From JANWHQ01 sp963775275 (GTDB lineage: Bacteria > Pseudomonadota > Alphaproteobacteria > Caulobacterales > Caulobacteraceae), in NCBI GenBank assembly GCA_963775275.1, contig CAVZII010000005.1, forward strand, positions 1,178,001 through 1,242,000: DNA of 64,000 bases, in the 5' to 3' direction. The notes under the pieces were generated by a model, which worked only from the letters and a program-made list of their open reading frames with translations, had not been told where the DNA came from and made no database searches. This document shows positions 59,807-64,000 of this stretch, one piece after another. Every line of letters begins with the position of its first letter. The first letter of the stretch is position 1. Made by a program: the position numbers and the translations under genes.

Positions 59807-60572
59807 CCCCTCCGGTCAGCCGCACGGGCAGGCCTGCGGCCGCGAGCGCCTGCTTGGCTTCGCCGATCGGGATTTCGCCGAAGTGGAAGATCGAGGCCGC
59901 GAGCACCGCGTCGGCGCCGCCGTCGCGGACCGCCTCCACGAGATGCTCGGCGGTCCCCGCGCCGCCCGAGGCGATGACCGGGACGCCGACCGCCGAGGAG
60001 ATCGCCTTGAGCAGGCCGATGTCGTAGCCCGCCTTTGAGCCGTCACGGTCCATGGAGGTCAGGAGGATCTCGCCCGCCCCCCGCTCGACCCCGCGCACGG
60101 CGTGCTCCACCGCGTCCAGGCCCGTGGGCCGGCGCCCGCCGTAGGTGAACACCTCCCAGCCGCCTCCTTCGCGCGCCTTGGCGTCGACCGCCAGGACCAC
60201 GCACTGGGCGCCGAAGGCGTCGGCCATGCGGCTCACCACCTCGATGTCCTCGACGGCGGCGGTGTTGACCGAGACCTTGTCGGCGCCCGCGCGCAGGAGC
60301 CTTCGCGCGTCCTCGACGTTGCGCACGCCCCCGCCCACGCCCACGGGCATGAAGCAGACGTCGGCCGTGCGGGCGACCACCTCGAGCATGGCGCCGCGGC
60401 CCTCGTGGCTGGCGGTGATGTCCAGGAACATCAGCTCGTCCGCGCCGGCGGCGTCATAGGCGCTGGCCTGCTCCACCGGATCGCCCGCGTCGCGCAGGGA
60501 GACGAACTGGACGCCCTTGACCACCCGGCCGTCCTTGACGTCCAGGCAGGGGATGACGCGGACCTTGAGCAT
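59790..60572 (-). CDS. hisF: Imidazole glycerol phosphate synthase subunit HisF
   Basis: A 260-residue (beta-alpha)8 barrel. VRVIPCLDVKDGRVVKGVQF has the first catalytic Asp, and VVLAVDAKAR the second. PVGVGGGVRN, LLTSMDRDGSKAGYD and VIASGGAG are the phosphate-binding loops. With HisH it makes imidazole glycerol phosphate and AICAR. It starts 8 bases after hisA. Confidence 0.95.
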   Translation of the reverse strand: MLKVRVIPCLDVKDGRVVKGVQFVSLRDAGDPVEQASAYDAAGADELMFLDITASHEGRGAMLEVVARTADVCFMPVGVGGGVRNVEDARRLLRAGADKVSVNTAAVEDIEVVSRMADAFGAQCVVLAVDAKAREGGGWEVFTYGGRRPTGLDAVEHAVRGVERGAGEILLTSMDRDGSKAGYDIGLLKAISSAVGVPVIASGGAGTAEHLVEAVRDGGADAVLAASIFHFGEIPIGEAKQALAAAGLPVRLTGGATPGP

Positions 60573-60580
60573 GTCGGCGT

Positions 60581-61340
60581 CTATAGAGGGGTCTTGGCCG
60601 CGGCGCGCCGGTTGGCCGCCGCCAGGGCCTCGGACGGGACGATGGCGCCGGTGTAGAGCGAGCGGCCGAGCACCGCGCCCGCGATCGGGGCGCCCGACCG
60701 GGCCTTGAGCCGCTCGATGTCCTTCACCGACGCGATGCCGCCCGCGGCGATCACCGGGATGGAGACCGCGTCGGCCACGCGGCCAAAGGCCTCGACGTTG
60801 GCCCCGGCGAGGGCCCCGTCGCGCTCGATGTCGGTGACGATGAGGCAGGCCACCCCGACGTCCTCGAAGCGCCGCGCCACCGAGAGGGCGTCCAGGTCCG
60901 TGCCCTCGGTCCAGCCCTGGACGGCGACCTTGCCGTCGCGCACGTCCACGCCCACGGCGATCTGCTCGGGCCACTGGCGCGCGGCGGCCTTGACCATCGC
61001 CGGATCGCGCACGGCGGCGGTGCCGAGGATCACGCGGCTGACCCCGGTCTCGATCCATCCCTCGATGGCGTCCAGCGAGCGGACCCCGCCGCCCGAGCTG
61101 GACCGGGATGGACACGGCCTCGAGGATCGCCTCCACCGCGCGGGCGTTGACCGAGCGGCCCTCGACCGCGCCGTTCAGGTCCACCACGTGCAGCCAGGAG
61201 AAACCGGCGCGCGCGAACCTCATGGCCTGGTCGGCGGGCGAGTTGTTGAAGACGGTCGCCTTGTCCATGTCGCCCTGGAGCAGGCGCACGCACTGGCCGT
61301 CCTTGAGGTCGATGGCGGGATAGAGGATCAAGGCCGCCAC
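60581..61340 (-). CDS. hisA: Phosphoribosylformimino-AICAR-phosphate isomerase HisA (one apparent frameshift)
   Basis: From the GTG at 61340: LILYPAIDLKDGQCVRLLQG carries the first catalytic Asp. The frame breaks at 61091-61096. Dropping one base turns VQLGRRGPLAG into VQLGGGVRSLDAIEGWIETG, which continues to VGVDVRDGKVAVQGWTEGTD (second Asp) and IVTDIERDGALAG, ending at 60581. About 253 residues. It overlaps the hisH stop by 13 bases. An otherwise complete pathway argues the break is an error. Confidence 0.93.
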
Positions 61341-61969
61341 TCCAGGAATTGGGCGAGGAGCCGAAGGCCGTCCGCCTGCGACTTCTCCGGGTGGAACTGC
61401 ACGCCGGCCATATTGTCCAGCGCCACAGCTGCGGCGAATCGCTCGCCGTGGGTGGTGAAGGCCGACACGTGGCGGGAGTTTGCCGGATCGAAGACAAAGG
61501 AATGCGTGAAATACATGTCCCGGCCGTGAAGCCCTGCGAGCACAGGGTGCGCCGCGCCGTCCTCGAGGGTGTTCCAGCCCATGTGCGGGACCTTGAGGCT
61601 GGGATCGCCCGGCGCCAGGCGGCGCACGTCGCCCGCGACCCAGCCGAAGCCGGGCGTCGAGCCGAACTCCAGGCCCTGGGTCGCCATCAACTGCATTCCC
61701 ACGCAGATTCCGAGGAAGGGCCGGCCGCGAACCCGGACGGTCTCCTCGATCGCCTCCATGAGCCCCGAGCGCGCCCCCACCGCCTCCATGCAGGCGGCGA
61801 AGGCCCCGACGCCCGGCAGCACCAGAGCTTCGGCGCGGGCGACGGCGACCGGATCGGCCGTGACCAGGATCTCGGGCGCGCGCGCCAGCGTCCCGGCCGC
61901 GCGGATCAGCGCCTTTTCGGCCGAGCGCAGATTGCCCGACCCGTAGTCGATCAGGACGGCCCTGGACAT
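61328..61969 (-). CDS. hisH: Imidazole glycerol phosphate synthase glutamine amidotransferase subunit HisH
   Basis: A 213-residue class I glutaminase. FLGICVGMQLMA has the nucleophile Cys, and VQFHPEKSQADG the His and Glu. LIDYGSGNLRSAEKAL is the N-terminal signature. It supplies ammonia to HisF. It starts 5 bases after hisB. Confidence 0.95.
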   Translation of the reverse strand: MSRAVLIDYGSGNLRSAEKALIRAAGTLARAPEILVTADPVAVARAEALVLPGVGAFAACMEAVGARSGLMEAIEETVRVRGRPFLGICVGMQLMATQGLEFGSTPGFGWVAGDVRRLAPGDPSLKVPHMGWNTLEDGAAHPVLAGLHGRDMYFTHSFVFDPANSRHVSAFTTHGERFAAAVALDNMAGVQFHPEKSQADGLRLLAQFLEWRP

Positions 61970-61974
61970 GAGGT

Positions 61975-62565
61975 CTAGAGCACGCCCTTGGTGGAGGGGG
62001 CGTGTCCCAGGGTCTTGGGGTCGGGCTCCACGGCCATGCGCAGGGCGCGCGCCAGGGCCTTGAAGCCGGACTCGGCGATGTGGTGCGAGTTCTCGCCGTA
62101 GAGGGTCTCCAGATGAACGCAGGCGCCCGCGTTCATGGCGAAGGCGTGGTGGAACTCCTTGAAAAGCTCAGTGTCCATCTCCCCGACCTTCGGCCGGACG
62201 AAGGCCACCCTCCAGACCAGGTAGGGCCGGTTGGAAAGGTCGATGGCGCAGCGCGTCAGGGTCTCGTCCATAGGGATGTAGGCGTGGCCGAAGCGGCGCA
62301 CGCCCTTGAATCCGTCGAGCGCCTGGTTCACCGCCTGGCCAAGCACGATGCCCGTGTCCTCGACGGTGTGGTGCATGTCGATGTGCAGGTCGCCCTTGGT
62401 CTCGATCTCGAGGTCGAAGCCGCCGTGCCGGCCGAACGACTCCAGCATGTGGTCGAAGAAGCCCACGCCCGTGGAGACGCGCGTGGTCCCCGCGCCGTCG
62501 AGATCCACGGCGACGCGGATCTGCGTCTCCTTCGTCTCGCGCGCGACCTCGGCGGTCCTGCCCAT
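61975..62565 (-). CDS. hisB: Imidazoleglycerol-phosphate dehydratase HisB
   Basis: A 196-residue protein. FFDHMLESFGRHGGFDLEIE, DMHHTVEDTGIVLG, FGHAYIPMDETL and SHHIAESGFKALARAL are the duplicated His/Glu sites binding two Mn ions. It is the mono-functional form, without a histidinol phosphatase domain. First gene of the hisBHAF run, 9 bases after the kinase gene. Confidence 0.95.
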   Translation of the reverse strand: MGRTAEVARETKETQIRVAVDLDGAGTTRVSTGVGFFDHMLESFGRHGGFDLEIETKGDLHIDMHHTVEDTGIVLGQAVNQALDGFKGVRRFGHAYIPMDETLTRCAIDLSNRPYLVWRVAFVRPKVGEMDTELFKEFHHAFAMNAGACVHLETLYGENSHHIAESGFKALARALRMAVEPDPKTLGHAPSTKGVL

Positions 62566-62574
62566 GACCTGGCC

Positions 62575-63561
62575 CTAAAGCCCCGCCTTGATGGCGAGGT
62601 CGCGCAACGAGGCGTTCGGGCGCGCGCCGTAGTGGGAGATCACCTCGGCGGCGGCGAGCGAGCCCAGCTTGCCGCAGACATCCAGCGAGCGGCCGCGCGC
62701 GAGGCCGTAGAGGAAGCCCGCCGCATAGGCGTCGCCGGCGCCGGTGGTGTCCACCACCTCGGTCGGGACCGCCGCGACCTTGTGGGTCTCGCCGCCGCCG
62801 ATGATCACCGAGCCCTCGGCGCCGCAAGTCAGGGCCGCGATCTGAACGTGCGGGCGGGTGAGCCGGACCGCCTCGTCGAAGTCCTTGGTCTGGAAGAGGG
62901 CGGTGATCTCCTCCTCGTTGGCGAACAGGATGTCCACCTGCTGCTCGATGAAGTCGAGCAGCACCTCGCGGAAGCTCTCCACCACGAAGCTGGCCGACAG
63001 GGTCAGGGCGATCAGCCGGTCGTTGGTGCGCGCCAGGGCCGCCGCCTTGGCGAAAGCCTTGCGAGCCTCGTCGGGCGTGAAGAGGTAGCCCTCGAGAAAG
63101 GTGATCTTGGCCGCCTCGATGGTCGCGGGGTCGACGTCGTCGGGGCCGAGCAGGTTGGCCGCGCCCAGGAAGGTGGCCATGGTGCGCTGCCCGTCGGGCG
63201 TGACGTTGATCAGGCAACGAGCCGTGGCCGAGCCGTCCGCCAGGGGCGGGGTGTCGAAGTGGGCGCCGATGGCGCGGATGTCGTGGCCGAACACCCCGCC
63301 GAGCTGGTCGTCGGCGACCTTGCCGATGAAGGCGGCGCGCCCGCCGAAGCTCGCGATCGCGGCCACGGTGTTGGCCGCCGAGCCGCCGGAGGTCTCCACG
63401 CCCGGGGGCATCGCCTCATAGAGCTCGGCGGCGCGGGCGTCGTCGATCAGAATCATGCCGCCCTTGGGGAGCTCCTGCTCGGCCAGAAAACCTTCGGTGG
63501 AGGGCGTGATCACGTCGACGATGGCGTTGCCGATGGCGGCGACGTCGTAAAGCTCGGGCAT
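62575..63561 (-). CDS. PfkB-family kinase, probably adenosine kinase
   Basis: A 328-residue ribokinase-fold protein starting MPELYDVAAIGNAIVDVI. SGGSAANTVAAIASFGG is PfkB signature 1, and VVDTTGAGDAYAAGFLYGLA is signature 2 with the catalytic Asp. LFANEEEITALF and the C-terminal YGARPNASL fit alphaproteobacterial adenosine-kinase-like sequences. Co-transcription with his genes could link purine salvage to the AICAR cycle; this is inference. Confidence 0.85.
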   Translation of the reverse strand: MPELYDVAAIGNAIVDVITPSTEGFLAEQELPKGGMILIDDARAAELYEAMPPGVETSGGSAANTVAAIASFGGRAAFIGKVADDQLGGVFGHDIRAIGAHFDTPPLADGSATARCLINVTPDGQRTMATFLGAANLLGPDDVDPATIEAAKITFLEGYLFTPDEARKAFAKAAALARTNDRLIALTLSASFVVESFREVLLDFIEQQVDILFANEEEITALFQTKDFDEAVRLTRPHVQIAALTCGAEGSVIIGGGETHKVAAVPTEVVDTTGAGDAYAAGFLYGLARGRSLDVCGKLGSLAAAEVISHYGARPNASLRDLAIKAGL

Positions 63562-63662
63562 TCGTCTTCCTCGGATTGAGCGGCGGCGGACTATAGCGGC
63601 CGATCGCCGCCAGGCAATCCGGAGCCCTTGCCAGGGCGGCCGCAGCCGGCTCTGTTGTCCGC

Positions 63663-64000
63663 CATGCAACGCCCTGTGGCCCTGTGCATCTGCGCCCTCG
63701 CCCTCACCGCTCTGGCCGGCGGCGCGGCCGCGGCTGGCAAGGCCGCGCGGCGCCCGTCGCGGCCCGCCGACGCCCGGCCGGCCGCCGAGGCCGCCGGCCC
63801 CATCGCCACCGCGCCCCGGGAGAAGACGGCGGCCGGGAACGCCTCCCCGATTCCCTTGCGCGGCCTGCTGTCCGTCACCGAAGCCGAGGCGCGCGCAAGG
63901 CTCGGGCCGCCGGATCTGGCGCGCACGGAAGGGGCGGGGTCGCTGTGGACCTACCGGCTGAACCACTGCGCCTTGCTGGTCTTCTTCAAGGCCGCCGACG
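63663..64000 (+). CDS. Secreted hypothetical protein (3' truncated by window end)
   Basis: The ATG at 63663 opens a frame with no stop before the window ends. The signal peptide (MQRPVALCICALALTALAGG) is followed by an Ala/Pro/Arg-rich linker and a compact domain beginning IPLRGLLSVTEAEARARLGP and containing SLWTYRLNHCALLVFFKAAD. The LGPPD...EG...WxYRL pattern resembles small periplasmic domains common in Caulobacterales. It is divergent from the kinase gene. Confidence 0.7.

Noticed and set aside
60581..61340. Loss of hisA and histidine auxotrophy
   Set aside because: hisE, hisF, hisH and hisB are intact and both halves of hisA are conserved, so a sequence error is more likely.

Overview
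The window is GC-rich, densely coded alphaproteobacterial chromosome, most likely from the Caulobacterales (Phenylobacterium/Caulobacter type). The evidence is the ruvA-ruvB-ybgC-tolQRAB-pal-cpoB-tilS-ftsH-folP chain, a hisB-hisH-hisA-hisF-hisE block, fabA-fabB, zapA with a DUF4164 gene, several TonB-dependent receptors and GC-rich palindromic intergenic repeats. No rRNA, tRNA, CRISPR array, prophage or transposase gene was seen.

Layout. 1-1.6 kb: truncated Na/Pi cotransporter with a PhoU-like tail. 1.7-7.35 kb: small-molecule metabolism, with OYE-type reductase, aldo/keto reductase and AAHS transporter on the minus strand, divergent from an SDR and an HSL-type esterase. 7.3-9.5 kb: methyltransferase and secreted M28 peptidase. 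9.6-15.9 kb: small unknown gene, then a scavenging locus (phosphoesterase, TonB receptor, histidine kinase, response regulator). 16-17 kb: secreted beta-propeller protein. 17.2-26.1 kb: a second two-component system, a PepSY protein, a tripartite RND efflux pump and a PAP2 phosphatase. 26.1-38.3 kb: folP, ftsH, tilS, the Tol-Pal envelope system and ruvBA. 38.4-43.4 kb: MAPEG protein, nucleoside hydrolase, YebC, histidine phosphatase, pentad-repeat protein, GmhA-like isomerase and YmdB-like phosphoesterase. 43.5-46.4 kb: intact TonB receptor and two tandem 70-residue paralogues. 46.4-51.2 kb: zapA, DUF4164, transketolase, B12-binding radical SAM enzyme. 51.2-58.3 kb: fabB, fabA, SH3 protein, acetyl-CoA synthetase, two tandem LigF-like glutathione transferases and an MBL hydrolase. 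58.3-64 kb: ETFB-methyltransferase-like protein, histidine genes, a PfkB kinase and a truncated secreted protein.

About two dozen one-base indels interrupt 14 otherwise well-conserved genes, including housekeeping genes (ftsH, folP, hisA). Most are shortened G/C runs. At least five fit one extra base inside a GANTC site, the CcrM adenine-methylation target of this lineage. I read these as long-read assembly errors rather than pseudogenes, and give repaired gene extents spanning both frames.

The most novel-looking features are a three-copy double-hairpin repeat whose stems are kept although their sequence changes, the tandem LigF-like transferases, the tandem 70-residue proteins, and the GANTC-linked indel signature.
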